From NCBI GenBank assembly GCA_016711485.1, contig JADJSX010000008.1, positions 372,001-436,000 of the forward strand: a stretch of 64,000 nt of DNA, given 5' to 3'. The notes beneath the pieces are model-generated. The model saw nothing but the letters and a program-made list of their open reading frames with translations, was not told where the DNA came from and ran no database searches. Both the position numbers and the translations under genes were made by a program. Each line of letters starts with the position of its first letter. The first letter of the stretch is position 1. Positions 10,201 to 18,562 of the stretch are shown one piece after another. The DNA comes from Leptospiraceae bacterium (lineage in GTDB: Bacteria; Spirochaetota; Leptospiria; Leptospirales; Leptospiraceae).

Positions 10201-10594
10201 AGAATTTATGAGTGTTTTAAAAAATGTAAAAACTGAAATGGGTTTACCTTTTTGGGAATTGCGGATTGGTATTCATACCGGTCCCTTGATCGCTGGTGTA
10301 ATTGGGGAAAATAAATTTGCGTATGATGTTTGGGGTGACACGGTAAATACTGCGAGTCGGATGGAGTCGAGTGGTACTGTAGGCAAAATTAATATCAGTG
10401 AAGTTACCTATGAATTGATAAAGGATTTATTTGATTGTGAATACCGAGGCAAAGTAAATGCGAAAAATAAAGGAGAGGTTAATATGTATTATGTGGTTTG
10501 TTTAAAAAAAGAATACTCATTGGACGTAAATGGAAAATATCCAAATGCAGAATTTTGGAAGAAACATAGTGAGATTTCTGAATCCATACTCTGA
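7268..10594 (+). CDS. HAMP-GAF-GAF-GAF adenylate cyclase
   Basis: The 1108-residue protein has an N-terminal membrane helix (about 20-40), a roughly 150-residue extracytoplasmic sensor and a second helix (about 198-220). Next come a HAMP domain (about 222-278, RPLLQLNDATKQITEGNLDY), a coiled coil, three GAF-type domains (about 305-460, 480-640, 670-830) and a class III cyclase domain (about 885-1085). Metal Asp residues sit in FTDFKGFT and IGDSYMCAGG. The purine-specifying Lys (EKLKTIGD) and Asp (YDVWGDTVN) indicate an adenylate cyclase, and the catalytic Asn/Arg are in VNTASRMES. It is a membrane receptor making cAMP, with GAF domains as extra ligand sites. It stands alone on the plus strand behind a repeat element. 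Confidence 0.9.
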   Translation: MPKNKFLNLLKFGILQKINGIHLLSTTAVALSIGLILYNYYSTHIMQTAIEKLNIGIVTVYSILDLEQFDSLDKESYKTLNYWKIQNKLNLIQGKFQLASIQVLKLNQKKEFDTIYDFPFVNDNTTNSKRFFPFKLINKKDIQECSKLEEVYISNEDYKSEFGNFKFACLGVRVQNQLVGMIFAYYEITEINKIQKIGLNFLTTLFLIGILITILTGFLIKSYIVRPLLQLNDATKQITEGNLDYTININRKDEIGELANSFNTMAANLKSSFAIVADQNTLLEKRVKERTIELENAKEEMEALNHFTYLINSISSLNEIFVEISKYMRLKYNIISLWLCISDEKREYAHTYKTYSYIRLPEDQYQYLLNKKIPLNDKGGNIYLTLNRQKPFYIRKIKNFKYELEKEIIEKLGIKSVLLVPLVSKNQSIGLFAFSNMKNEIKLQKKEIETITNICAQISGVIQTTLLLQEVKDSKEQIEELNLLIKSLNEEIELKVIMKKVIDYIQKNFGIKYYGLHKVNKNKTDISLLDYCIPDYADEKDISVIRNSNISISGINGAHKFAFKNKKTIYFNEIKYDSLTEVESFVVEKFKIKSYLMLPLILQNVPIGILDFFDEDKMHLSDDDISRITILGEHLAGIIHASNLFQQVQEEKEKAIAARVEADNSKKETEYLNTFSKLINSVNDLDLIFKYTVENLKLNLDADIYWLQLLTKDKKRLFTRCLSVPDFISDEIVEEYRSKKFKLKEESGSIFMTYSRKKTLYINNLNSISDTKITEIENNLIKAMNTNTTLQIPLLVQNEVFGIMHINQYGGLKRLNKSKLKFIESFCEQLAIAAHNSSLYEDVESEKENADIEKGIAVVAQQEAEIERDKSEKLLQNILPKEVIEELKENGVVRPQLFESVSVLFTDFKGFTSIAEKMTPQELVSELGNCFSFFDSLMIRYRLEKLKTIGDSYMCAGGIPKSNLTHAIDATLVALEIQEFMSVLKNVKTEMGLPFWELRIGIHTGPLIAGVIGENKFAYDVWGDTVNTASRMESSGTVGKINISEVTYELIKDLFDCEYRGKVNAKNKGEVNMYYVVCLKKEYSLDVNGKYPNAEFWKKHSEISESIL

Positions 10595-11007
10595 AGTAAT
10601 GTACGAGTCGAGCGGATAAGTTCGGAAGTATCAGTTAAAAATTTAAAATATATCATTTTACAAAGTGTCAGAAATGCCTTCTCTTTATTTAATCAATTGG
10701 GGGCAATCTATTGTTTATTGTAATAAAATTTTCAGCTAATAAAACCAATCCGACAATAGAAATTAATTCCGACGAATCATAGATTGAATTTATTTATTCC
10801 GTGACAGACTACGGGATTTGATTTTCGATGAATTATTCTGCTAAACTGGTTGTCGTTTTTCCTAGGTTACAGACTGAAAGTGTGTTCTCCTATTGGAGTT
10901 AGTTTGGGCAGTGTCAAACGCCATTTTGGACGGGAAGACAGGGAATAACTTTGAAAATTATTGGCGTCTCAAATATAAAGGAGTCGAGTTTGATTAATTC
11001 ATAACTA
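10595..11007. other. Intergenic region, no gene or clear site
   Basis: These 413 bases between the adenylate cyclase and the histidine kinase contain no supported coding frame, no strong hairpin with a T-run and no copy of the repeat families. Confidence 0.4.
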
Positions 11008-13374
11008 ATGATTGACCTACATTCTATGAATACAAGTATCTTAATTATTGAAGACTATGAACCTGACGCAGAAATGGCAGAACGGGAAATTGCCAAATCA
11101 GTCTCTAATTGCATTTTTAAAAGAGTTAACTCAAAAGATGAATTTATATTGGCTTTGGAATTCTTTGAGCCTGATTTGTTATTAGTTGAATATACCCTGC
11201 CTACGATAAACTGGTTAGATATTTTATCATTGACAAGGGAAAAACGTCCGTTAACCCCAGTTATCATTTGGACAGCTGCAATTTCAGAAGAAATTGTAGT
11301 CGAATGTATGAAAGCAGGTGCAGTCAATTGTGTTCGCAAAAATAATTCCATTCGACTAGTAACGTCAGTAGTCCAAGCACTTGATGATAGCAAAACCTTG
11401 AAAGAAAAAAAAGAGCAGCATTTAGAGTTACTAAATACGAATCAACAATTAGAAAAAAATAATATTTTTATTAGTAGTGTTTTGGATTCTCTCTCACAAC
11501 ACATTGTCGTTATTGACCTGAATGGAAATATTATTTCCGTCAATGTGGCATGGAAAAAATTTGGGAAAGAAAATGGGTTGGATTTAAATAAATTTAACTT
11601 TATAGGGATAAATTATTTTGACGTATGTAAAAATGCTCCGAATTATGCAAACGGAGAGGAAGCTGTTCTGGCTAATGAAGGTATCCGCTCTGTATTAGAT
11701 GGAACTCATTCTGATTATTACCTCGAATATCCATGCCATTCACCCACAGAAAAACGATGGTTTCAAATGCACGTTAGTCCTATGCTTGGAGAAATTAAGG
11801 GAGCAGTGATTTCTCATATCAATATAACAGAGCAAAAATTAGCAGAAGAATCTAGAAAAATTGAAGAAAGAGACAAAGAAGCACTCATTAATAATACTAA
11901 AGATTTAATGTGGAGTATAGATGCTGATTTTAGCTTACGAGCCGCCAACCAATCATATATAGAAAATATAAAATTATTTACTGGAAAAATTGTGCAACGG
12001 GGGCAATCGGTATTAGACCCAGATCTATTTAGTCCTGAATTAATTTCCTTCTGGAAAGATTTATATCTCCAAGTATTAAATGGAGAATCTATTGCAAGAG
12101 AGTTTCAAACTGTGGCAACTGACTCACATCCTGGATCATGGTTAGGTTTATGGCTTAATCCTATCTGGAGCCAAAACAAGGTTATCGGTGTTGCCTGTTT
12201 CGGAAAAGACGTAACAGAAAATAAAATGCAGAAACAGGCTCTAATAAATTTAAATGAAGAATTAAAATCCAGTAAAGATAAATTACAAAGTTCATTTAAC
12301 GAATTAGCATACCAACGATTCGCAATCGATCAACATTCTATAGTTGCATTTACAGATGTTGAAGGGACTATTCTGTATGTAAATGATAAGTTTTGTAATA
12401 TAAGCCAATATAGTAAAGAGGAGTTAATTGGAAATAACCACAGGATTATTAACTCAGGTTATCATTCGAAAGAATTTTTTAAAAATATGTACCATACTAT
12501 TAAAGGTGGAAAAGTTTGGAATGGAGAAATTCAAAATCGTGCTAAGGACGGTAGTTTTTACTGGGTTGATACGACGATAGTCCCATTTATAGATGAAAAG
12601 ACAGGGGTTATATTACATTTTGTAGCCATACGTACTGACATTACTGCTCTCAAAATTCAAGAAGCAGAAAAAGAACATTTAATTCGAGAATTAACTCTGA
12701 ATAACAATGATTTGCTTCAATTTTCTTATATTGTATCGCACAATCTTCGTGCACCTGTATCCAATTTAATCGGTTTACTAAATCTTTTGGATGATGTTAA
12801 AATTGAAAATGAATTTCTGCAAGAAATTATGATTGGTTTCAAAATTTCAGTTGGAACACTTTCAAATACGTTAGAAGACCTTCATAAAATAATTGTAATA
12901 AAAAAACAACCATCGATTCAAAAAGAAGAAATTGATCTTTGGGAAATAATTCAAAGTGTCCTATTACAAATCGATAATTTAGTTAAGTTACATAGACCTA
13001 AAATAAAAATAAACCTTAAAAAATTTTCCAAAATATTTTTTAATAAAGCATACAGCGAAAGTATATTTTTGAATTTATTCACGAATGCAATCAGGTTTCA
13101 ATCTTCAGAAAGAAATTTGGAAATACAAATTTATACTCAAAAATTGGAAAATTCAATTTTACTAGTTTTTGAAGACAATGGAATTGGGATTGATATTGAA
13201 AGATACAAAGATAGGCTATTTGGTTTGTACCAAAAGTTTCACAATCATGTGGAAAGTAAAGGTTTTGGATTGTATTTAATTAAATCACAAATTGAATCAG
13301 TAGGAGGGGAAATTGATGTTGAGAGTAAAATCAACTTTGGAACAAAATTCCTTATCAAATTTCCAATAATATAA
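11008..13374 (+). CDS. Receiver-PAS-PAS-PAS histidine kinase
   Basis: The 788-residue soluble protein has an N-terminal receiver-like domain (about 10-125), three PAS/PAC modules (about 150-285, 290-405, 430-550), a HisKA-like segment with phosphoacceptor His578 in SHNLRAPVSN, and a HATPase domain ending the protein (EDNGIGID, GFGLYL). The receiver position normally occupied by the phosphorylated Asp is Glu61 (LLLVEYTLP), so that domain probably cannot be phosphorylated and may act as a constitutive or ligand-binding module. An alternative start is Met8 (11029), which begins right at the receiver fold; neither start has a strong ribosome site. The response-regulator gene begins at the very next base after the stop codon, so the two form an operon and a likely cognate pair. 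Confidence 0.88.
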   Translation: MIDLHSMNTSILIIEDYEPDAEMAEREIAKSVSNCIFKRVNSKDEFILALEFFEPDLLLVEYTLPTINWLDILSLTREKRPLTPVIIWTAAISEEIVVECMKAGAVNCVRKNNSIRLVTSVVQALDDSKTLKEKKEQHLELLNTNQQLEKNNIFISSVLDSLSQHIVVIDLNGNIISVNVAWKKFGKENGLDLNKFNFIGINYFDVCKNAPNYANGEEAVLANEGIRSVLDGTHSDYYLEYPCHSPTEKRWFQMHVSPMLGEIKGAVISHINITEQKLAEESRKIEERDKEALINNTKDLMWSIDADFSLRAANQSYIENIKLFTGKIVQRGQSVLDPDLFSPELISFWKDLYLQVLNGESIAREFQTVATDSHPGSWLGLWLNPIWSQNKVIGVACFGKDVTENKMQKQALINLNEELKSSKDKLQSSFNELAYQRFAIDQHSIVAFTDVEGTILYVNDKFCNISQYSKEELIGNNHRIINSGYHSKEFFKNMYHTIKGGKVWNGEIQNRAKDGSFYWVDTTIVPFIDEKTGVILHFVAIRTDITALKIQEAEKEHLIRELTLNNNDLLQFSYIVSHNLRAPVSNLIGLLNLLDDVKIENEFLQEIMIGFKISVGTLSNTLEDLHKIIVIKKQPSIQKEEIDLWEIIQSVLLQIDNLVKLHRPKIKINLKKFSKIFFNKAYSESIFLNLFTNAIRFQSSERNLEIQIYTQKLENSILLVFEDNGIGIDIERYKDRLFGLYQKFHNHVESKGFGLYLIKSQIESVGGEIDVESKINFGTKFLIKFPII

Positions 13375-13770
13375 ATGAAAAAAATTATTTGTATCGATGA
13401 CGATCCTGTGGCACTTATGTATTATCGAGCACTTATAAAAAAGACAGAATTTGCAGAAGAAATTGTTGTGGCGAATAACGGTCAAGAAGCGATCGAATAT
13501 TATAAAAATCTATTAAACTCTCCTCCCGAACAAAAGGAAACTCCACCGTCAGTCATTCTATTAGATTTAAATATGCCTGTTATGAATGGTTGGGAATTCT
13601 TAGAAGAATTTTTAAATACCTATCATATACATTTTCCAAATACTAAAATCATAATTCTTACATCTTCGAGCGATCCGAGAGATGAAAATAAGGCAAAAGA
13701 ATTTTCCTATCCGTTACAGTTTTTTGCGAAACCATTGACGAAAGAAATTTTGGAAAGTGTGCAATATTGA
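13375..13770 (+). CDS. Single-domain response regulator (CheY-like)
   Basis: The 131-residue protein is a lone receiver domain. The acidic pocket is CIDDDP, the phosphoacceptor is Asp64 in LLDLNMPVMNG, the switch Ser/Thr is in ILTSSSD, and the conserved Lys119 is in FFAKPL. With no output domain it must act by protein contact or as a phosphorelay intermediate. It starts immediately after the stop of the PAS histidine kinase (zero-base spacing), implying translational coupling and a cognate partnership. The length is typical of this Rcp1/CheY-like class. Confidence 0.9.
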   Translation: MKKIICIDDDPVALMYYRALIKKTEFAEEIVVANNGQEAIEYYKNLLNSPPEQKETPPSVILLDLNMPVMNGWEFLEEFLNTYHIHFPNTKIIILTSSSDPRDENKAKEFSYPLQFFAKPLTKEILESVQY

Positions 13771-14062
13771 ATTTAAACTTTTTGAAAAGAATTTACTTGC
13801 ATTAAATATTTCAAAATTGAAACTTTACCTACAGTCGGTTTTTTATCGCAAAACGAATTTTAGCCTCATGTATATTTTATCTAATCATAAGCTAATATTA
13901 TGCAAAGAAAGCCCAATTGACTATCAACTATAAATAAAGAGAGATTATATGTCATCTGGTTAAAAATGATTTTCCATTCAAAAAACTTGATTCTCCTTTC
14001 GTAATTAAAACATTTTAATTTTTTAATTACGCAAATGGATTTTTGGGCAATTGGAATGAATA
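13771..14062. other. Convergent spacer, no gene seen
   Basis: This AT-rich gap lies between the response regulator and the convergent cyclase gene. Short hydrophobic frames occur but none has a ribosome site or recognisable family, and no clear terminator hairpin was found. Confidence 0.35.
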
Positions 14063-16156
14063 TCAATCTTCATGAATTTCTATGTTTTTTGAAGTTTTAC
14101 AGTTTTGGATATAATGAAATGCCGCCATATCGCTGTTATTTACAGCAAATATTTCTTCGAAAATTTTGAGGGCACTTTCTTTTTCACCTTTAAAAAATGC
14201 ATTAATAGCAAGTTCAAAATGAACTTTCGAATCCGCCTTTTTGTTTTTTGTTTGATCCTCGTCTGATTCGAATACTTCGAAAATAGGAGCTGGGTCTTTT
14301 TTGCCTTTTACTGCGACTTTACCTAAAAATCTAAATTTATATTTTTCCGGATGTTTCAAATTGTACAAAGTTATTTCGCTAGCGACAATTAACGCGCCAT
14401 ATACTTTTGTTAAACCTTCAATTCTTGACGCAAGGTTTACTGCATCAGAAATAACGGTTCCTTCCATTCTTTCTGAATCTCCTACAGTTCCTAACATAAG
14501 ACTTCCTGTATGAATACCAATTCCTATTTTGATAGGTACTTTTGATTCTGATATTCGTTTTTCATTGAATTCTTTTAGACTGTTAATCATTTCAATGGCA
14601 GCATTCATTGCGTCGTCTGGTGATTCGGGGAACAATGCCATAATAGCATCGCCAATGTATTTATCTATAAATCCATTGTATTTTCGAATGATTGGATTCA
14701 TTAAACTTAAATATTCATTTATGAAATTAAAATTTTCTTCTGGATTCATATTTTCTGATAGTTCCGTAAAGGATCTGATATCGGAAAATAATATTGTCAT
14801 ATCTTTTTGAATTTGATCTCCAAGCATCACGTCTGTAATGTTTTGTTTTTGCAAAAAACTTAAAAATTCTTTTGGCACAAAACGGGAATAAGCCACGTTA
14901 GTTTTACTTAAATCTTGTGATAGTAATTCTACATTAAAAAATGCTTTTGAAAATCGTATGGAAAGTAAAAACGCTTGTGAAAAAATAAATACAAATAATC
15001 CAAAAGGAGAGAGCTGTGCTGTATTGATTACAACATTTGCATATAAAATATCATTTATAATTGTAGCGAATAACACTAAGAAACCGATCAGTGCGACAAA
15101 TGCCCCTTCTCTTTTTCGAATACTTCCTTTTACGAGTGCCGTGATTCCATAGATTAAGGAACTTACAGTAACTAATTGATAGGGAATTGCGGATCTTGAA
15201 TAAATATTGACAAAGCTAAAAAAAACTAATAAAATAAAAATGGAACTGGAAAATAAAATTATTTTTAATGGTTTAGATTTAAATTCCTCCGGATAGAGAG
15301 AATTTAAAAACATAGAAAATACCGGAGTGGCAAGAAAAAAGGAAAGGTATTCTAACTTAAGTCCAAATTCAAAATTAATATCAGGAAAATAACTAAATAA
15401 AAGTCTTTCTCCTGTAGTTAACGTTCTAACGATCATGATAAAACAAAAAACTCCCAGCCATAAACTTGATCTATCATTTCTTCTGAGAGAAAATAAACCT
15501 ATATGGTAAATTCCCATGATGAGTAAACTGCCCGTTAAAAATAAATCAAATCCGAATTTTTTTTCACGAAAATCATGGATTCCTTTGTTGGTCCCAATTC
15601 TCATACTTTCCCAGAATCCACCTTTTACATGTGCAAAGTTTGCTATTTCAACGACTATTTCATTTTCTAATTTGGGGTTACGAATATATGATATTCCGAC
15701 AAGAAATTGTGGTTTAAATGTTTCTGCTTTATCTGAAATGAATCCATTTTCCGTGAGTAGTTCCCCATTAAACCAAATACGATAGGAGGTAGCAAGGTCA
15801 GGAGTTTTTAACGCAAATGTATCATTACCTTCTGGAAGAATTAATTTTAAACGATATGTGCCATACCCGTATCCAGGTAATTCTTTTCCGTTTACAATTT
15901 CGCCATTCCAATTTCCGGGGACTTTTGAATAAATAAAATCAGTATTTTTATTTGTTTGATCTGATTTCCCTGAATACAAAAATCTATTCCAGTAAAATTC
16001 CCACTCTCCATCTAATTTAACAACTTCCTCTGAATTCATTTGAGCAGTACTTAAATCCAGAAAACCTTTAATTGCTTTCGGTGGTGTTTCTAAATCTAAA
16101 ATTTGAAAACATCCGCCAAAAATAGAAATTATAAAAACTAGAAAGATCTTATTCAT
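14063..16156 (-). CDS. Lipoprotein 7TM (7TMR-DISM-type) adenylate/guanylate cyclase, second paralogue
   Basis: The start is placed at the ATG at 16156, because it follows AAAGGTAAACGG at good spacing and gives a clean lipoprotein signal (MNKIFLVFIISIFGGC). The frame itself opens 17 codons earlier, at 16207. The mature protein has a beta-rich extracellular domain, about seven membrane helices, then a class III cyclase domain with metal Asp in FSDIRSFTEL and YIGDAIMALF and the sequence VNLASRIEGL. A short TPR-like C-terminus follows. It parallels the 4215-6293 protein domain by domain, and the order of conserved blocks is the same. It likely makes cAMP in response to an external ligand. It converges on the kinase/regulator operon. 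Confidence 0.88.
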   Translation of the reverse strand: MNKIFLVFIISIFGGCFQILDLETPPKAIKGFLDLSTAQMNSEEVVKLDGEWEFYWNRFLYSGKSDQTNKNTDFIYSKVPGNWNGEIVNGKELPGYGYGTYRLKLILPEGNDTFALKTPDLATSYRIWFNGELLTENGFISDKAETFKPQFLVGISYIRNPKLENEIVVEIANFAHVKGGFWESMRIGTNKGIHDFREKKFGFDLFLTGSLLIMGIYHIGLFSLRRNDRSSLWLGVFCFIMIVRTLTTGERLLFSYFPDINFEFGLKLEYLSFFLATPVFSMFLNSLYPEEFKSKPLKIILFSSSIFILLVFFSFVNIYSRSAIPYQLVTVSSLIYGITALVKGSIRKREGAFVALIGFLVLFATIINDILYANVVINTAQLSPFGLFVFIFSQAFLLSIRFSKAFFNVELLSQDLSKTNVAYSRFVPKEFLSFLQKQNITDVMLGDQIQKDMTILFSDIRSFTELSENMNPEENFNFINEYLSLMNPIIRKYNGFIDKYIGDAIMALFPESPDDAMNAAIEMINSLKEFNEKRISESKVPIKIGIGIHTGSLMLGTVGDSERMEGTVISDAVNLASRIEGLTKVYGALIVASEITLYNLKHPEKYKFRFLGKVAVKGKKDPAPIFEVFESDEDQTKNKKADSKVHFELAINAFFKGEKESALKIFEEIFAVNNSDMAAFHYIQNCKTSKNIEIHED

Positions 16157-16443
16157 CCGTTTACCTTTTAAATGCAAGATAGTATTTGGGAATAGAATTA
16201 AGTCCACTAATTTTTATAAAAATCCCCTATTTATCAGGAGGTTTCGCCTTCACTTAGGAAGTTATTGAATTTGCATAGTATGCCATAGAGATTCGATTGA
16301 AACTACTACAATATGAGTTCGGAAATAAACAGACGGAACCTGTAAAACTCTAGTAGACTAAACTCAATTAATGTTTATTGATTCAATTATAAATTAACTC
16401 ATCTTTGGTTATTGCATTAATTCGAATTATTACTAGATTTTAT

Positions 16444-16624
16444 GTACTAAATGCCAAAAGTAATTAGGGACTGTGTAAAAGCATTGCCACGGAGGCACAG
16501 AGAAATGCGGTTTCTTGGCATTCTGCGCTCAGAAATCTATGCTTTTACACAACCCCTATTCCCAAACGCCAAAAATATAGTTCAATTTAAAACGAGTAGG
16601 TATTTACTTTTGGCGCTTCGTATA
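16444..16624. repeat. Family III inverted-repeat pieces (TACCAAATGCCAAAAGTAA type)
   Basis: TACTAAATGCCAAAAGTAAT at the left and ATTTACTTTTGGCGCTTCGTATA at the right are inverted. A further internal copy, TATTCCCAAACGCCAAAAA, begins at about 16556. The family II element interrupts the interval, so this is probably a mosaic formed by insertion of one element into another. Confidence 0.5.
16466..16557 (+). repeat. MITE-like element, family II copy A
   Basis: AGGGACTGTGTAAAAGCA and the complement of AGGGGTTGTGTAAAAGCA form inverted ends of about 18 bp. The interior GGAGGCACAGAGAAATGCGG is nearly identical to GGAGGCATAGAGAAATGCGG in copy B (19663-19799). No coding content. Confidence 0.65.
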
Positions 16625-16657
16625 AATTGGATTATTTCTAAAACTAGGAAACTTTCT

Positions 16658-17551
16658 TTAATTGTAATCCTTATGAGATTTGGGAGAAATACCTTTTATC
16701 CGCTTGTAGGCTTTAGAGAAAGCAAATGCAGAGGAATACCCTACACTACGAGCAACTTCTTCTAGAGTTGCCTCTTTTTCTGATAAAAGATTTTTTCCTT
16801 TTTCAATTCTTAGTTTTGCTAGATAGTCCATAGGAGTTGATCCTAAAATCTGTCTGAATCTGTTTGCTAGAGTTGCTCTGGAAATTCCAATTGTATTGGC
16901 AAGAGAATCTAAAGTCCAGGGAAATGTTGGTCGCTGATGAAGAGCTGACAATGCAGAAAGAATTTTCTCATCCTTTAATGCTGAAAGCCACCCGGGTGAA
17001 TTGGTAGGATGAGTTTCCATCCAATGGCGGATAACGTAATAAAGTAAAATATCTGATAGTTTTTGTAAAAGAATATCCGATCCTATACCACGATCTAGTT
17101 CTTGTGATATTAATACTAGTGTTGTTTGTAATGGATGGTGTGTTGGAATTTCTTCAGACTTAAAGAGGATAATATCCGGTAATTCCAAGAAGAAGGGATG
17201 TAAAGCGGAATCGCCAATTTCATATCGTACAGATACAATACTGGTAATTATATTTTTACTCTCTACTTGTTTTTCTATAACATCTTTGAGTTTTTTAATA
17301 TCCAGTGCTTTTTGTTTTGGCTCGGATATTAATTCGTGAGTAAATCCGCGTGCCATAAATAAAATATCGCCTTTATTTATTTGGAGAGTTTTGTTTTTGT
17401 AACGTACGAAACATTTTCCTTGTGTAATTATATGAAATCCTGCACTTTTATCGCAGGGAAATATGAATCCCCATTGTTTATAAAAAGAAGTTCTAGAAAG
17501 CAAATCTCCTTTCCAACGCGAATTGTTAATAATCTCCGAAAGAATATCCAT
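16658..17551 (-). CDS. AraC-family transcriptional regulator with cupin domain
   Basis: The 297-residue protein has an N-terminal cupin-like effector domain (about 8-170) of the AraC-binding cupin_6 type and a C-terminal AraC DNA-binding domain with two helix-turn-helix units (about 195-297). ISRATLANRFRQ marks the first recognition helix and GYSSAFAFSKAYKRIKG the second. It is divergent from an NmrA-like oxidoreductase 160 nt away, which is the usual arrangement for AraC regulators controlling an electrophile or quinone reductase. The shared spacer contains a perfect 10-bp inverted repeat that may be its operator. The ligand cannot be told from sequence. Confidence 0.87.
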   Translation of the reverse strand: MDILSEIINNSRWKGDLLSRTSFYKQWGFIFPCDKSAGFHIITQGKCFVRYKNKTLQINKGDILFMARGFTHELISEPKQKALDIKKLKDVIEKQVESKNIITSIVSVRYEIGDSALHPFFLELPDIILFKSEEIPTHHPLQTTLVLISQELDRGIGSDILLQKLSDILLYYVIRHWMETHPTNSPGWLSALKDEKILSALSALHQRPTFPWTLDSLANTIGISRATLANRFRQILGSTPMDYLAKLRIEKGKNLLSEKEATLEEVARSVGYSSAFAFSKAYKRIKGISPKSHKDYN

Positions 17552-17570
17552 TTTTACAAAATATCATTAT

Positions 17571-17627
17571 ATATCTAAAAGTCTAGTAAATTATACGATT
17601 GGATATTTATTTTATATTTTTAGATAT
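17571..17627. promoter_or_regulatory. Possible operator: perfect inverted repeat in the AraC/NmrA divergent promoter
   Basis: ATATCTAAAA at 17571-17580 and TTTTAGATAT at 17618-17627 are exact inverse complements with 37 bases between them. They lie between divergent genes, one a transcription factor, so they may be its binding half-sites. The AT-richness of the region means a chance match cannot be excluded. Confidence 0.4.
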
Positions 17628-17710
17628 TATAAATATAAAATAAGCATATCAAATTAGGAGGAAAAAATTTTTAACGTAAATAGACTTAGAATTAATTAGG
17701 AGATATTTTT

Positions 17711-18562
17711 ATGAAAGTTTTTGTATACGGTGCAAACGGTAATATAGGAAGTAAGGTAATGGAAGGTTTGTTAGAAAGAGGACATGAGGTTTATGCGGCA
17801 AGTAGGTATCCAGAAAAAGGAAAAACAGCGGCTAATCTACATTGGGTTTTTGCAGACGCGTCCACTCCTACTAAGGGCTTAGAAGTATTAGAAAAAGTAG
17901 ATGCCGCATTTTTTATTTCACCTCCAGGACTTACGAATCAATATGATATTTTAAATCCTTGGCTCGAAAAAGCAAAAACAGTTAAACTAAATAAGTTTGT
18001 TCTAAACACAGCAATGGGAGTTGAATATGCTCCACCGGAAGCTCCATTTAGAAAATTAGAATTGGCATTAGAGTCTTCGGGATTAAGTTATAATATCATT
18101 CGTCCCAATTGGTTTATGCAAAATTTTCAAACCTATTGGATTGGTGGAATTTTGAAAGATAAAAAGATTTATTTCCCCGGTGGAGATGCAAAAGTAAGTT
18201 TTATCAATGTAAATGATATAGCGGATACTGCCATTAGTCTACTCTTAACGGATGAACATAAAAATAATGCATTTGCATTGACCGGAAAAGAAGCAATTTC
18301 TCATTCGCAAGTAGCGGATAAGATATCCAATGCGACAGGTCTTTCTATTTCCTATGCAGATATTACTCCGGAAGAATTTAAAAAATCTCTCTTGTCGGCC
18401 GGACTTCCAGAAGATTACGCTGACTTTATGGTTTATATTGCAGGTTCTTTAAAACAAGGAAATTCTTCTCCGATTGTTGATTCTGTCAAAAAAATCACTG
18501 GAAAAGATCCCGTAAGTTTTGATGAGTATGCCAACGAAAATAAAAAGGTTTGGCTGGGGTAA
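17711..18562 (+). CDS. NmrA-like NAD(P)-dependent oxidoreductase
   Basis: The 283-residue protein starts with a Rossmann nucleotide-binding motif (VFVYGANGNIGSKV, residues 3-16) and keeps the atypical SDR/NmrA layout, with no canonical YxxxK. The conserved IIRPNWFMQNF segment is typical of the NmrA/QOR2-like subgroup. Such enzymes reduce quinones or act as redox-sensing regulators using NAD(P)H; the substrate here is unknown. AGGAG eight bases before the ATG fixes the start. It is divergent from the AraC regulator, which probably controls it. Confidence 0.82.
   Translation: MKVFVYGANGNIGSKVMEGLLERGHEVYAASRYPEKGKTAANLHWVFADASTPTKGLEVLEKVDAAFFISPPGLTNQYDILNPWLEKAKTVKLNKFVLNTAMGVEYAPPEAPFRKLELALESSGLSYNIIRPNWFMQNFQTYWIGGILKDKKIYFPGGDAKVSFINVNDIADTAISLLLTDEHKNNAFALTGKEAISHSQVADKISNATGLSISYADITPEEFKKSLLSAGLPEDYADFMVYIAGSLKQGNSSPIVDSVKKITGKDPVSFDEYANENKKVWLG

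Larger units (their letters stand above)
16208..16657. other. Intergenic region with nested repeat elements
   Basis: This spacer holds a family II inverted-repeat element (16466-16557) sitting inside or beside family III ends (16444 and 16602-16624). The first 230 bases show nothing recognisable. A 104-codon frame running from 16451 across the repeats into the regulator gene is judged spurious. Confidence 0.5.

Noticed and set aside
13881..14066. 61-codon minus-strand frame
   Set aside because: AT-rich spacer with no ribosome site, no domain and a 4-base overlap with the cyclase frame only by chance.
16451..16765. 104-codon plus-strand frame across the nested repeats into the AraC gene
   Set aside because: It covers repeat DNA and then runs antisense to a clear AraC coding region.
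17655..17680. Leader peptide from AATTAGGAGGAAAAAATTTTT
   Set aside because: The Shine-Dalgarno-like site is followed by no start codon within usable distance; only a TTTTTAACG stretch is present.
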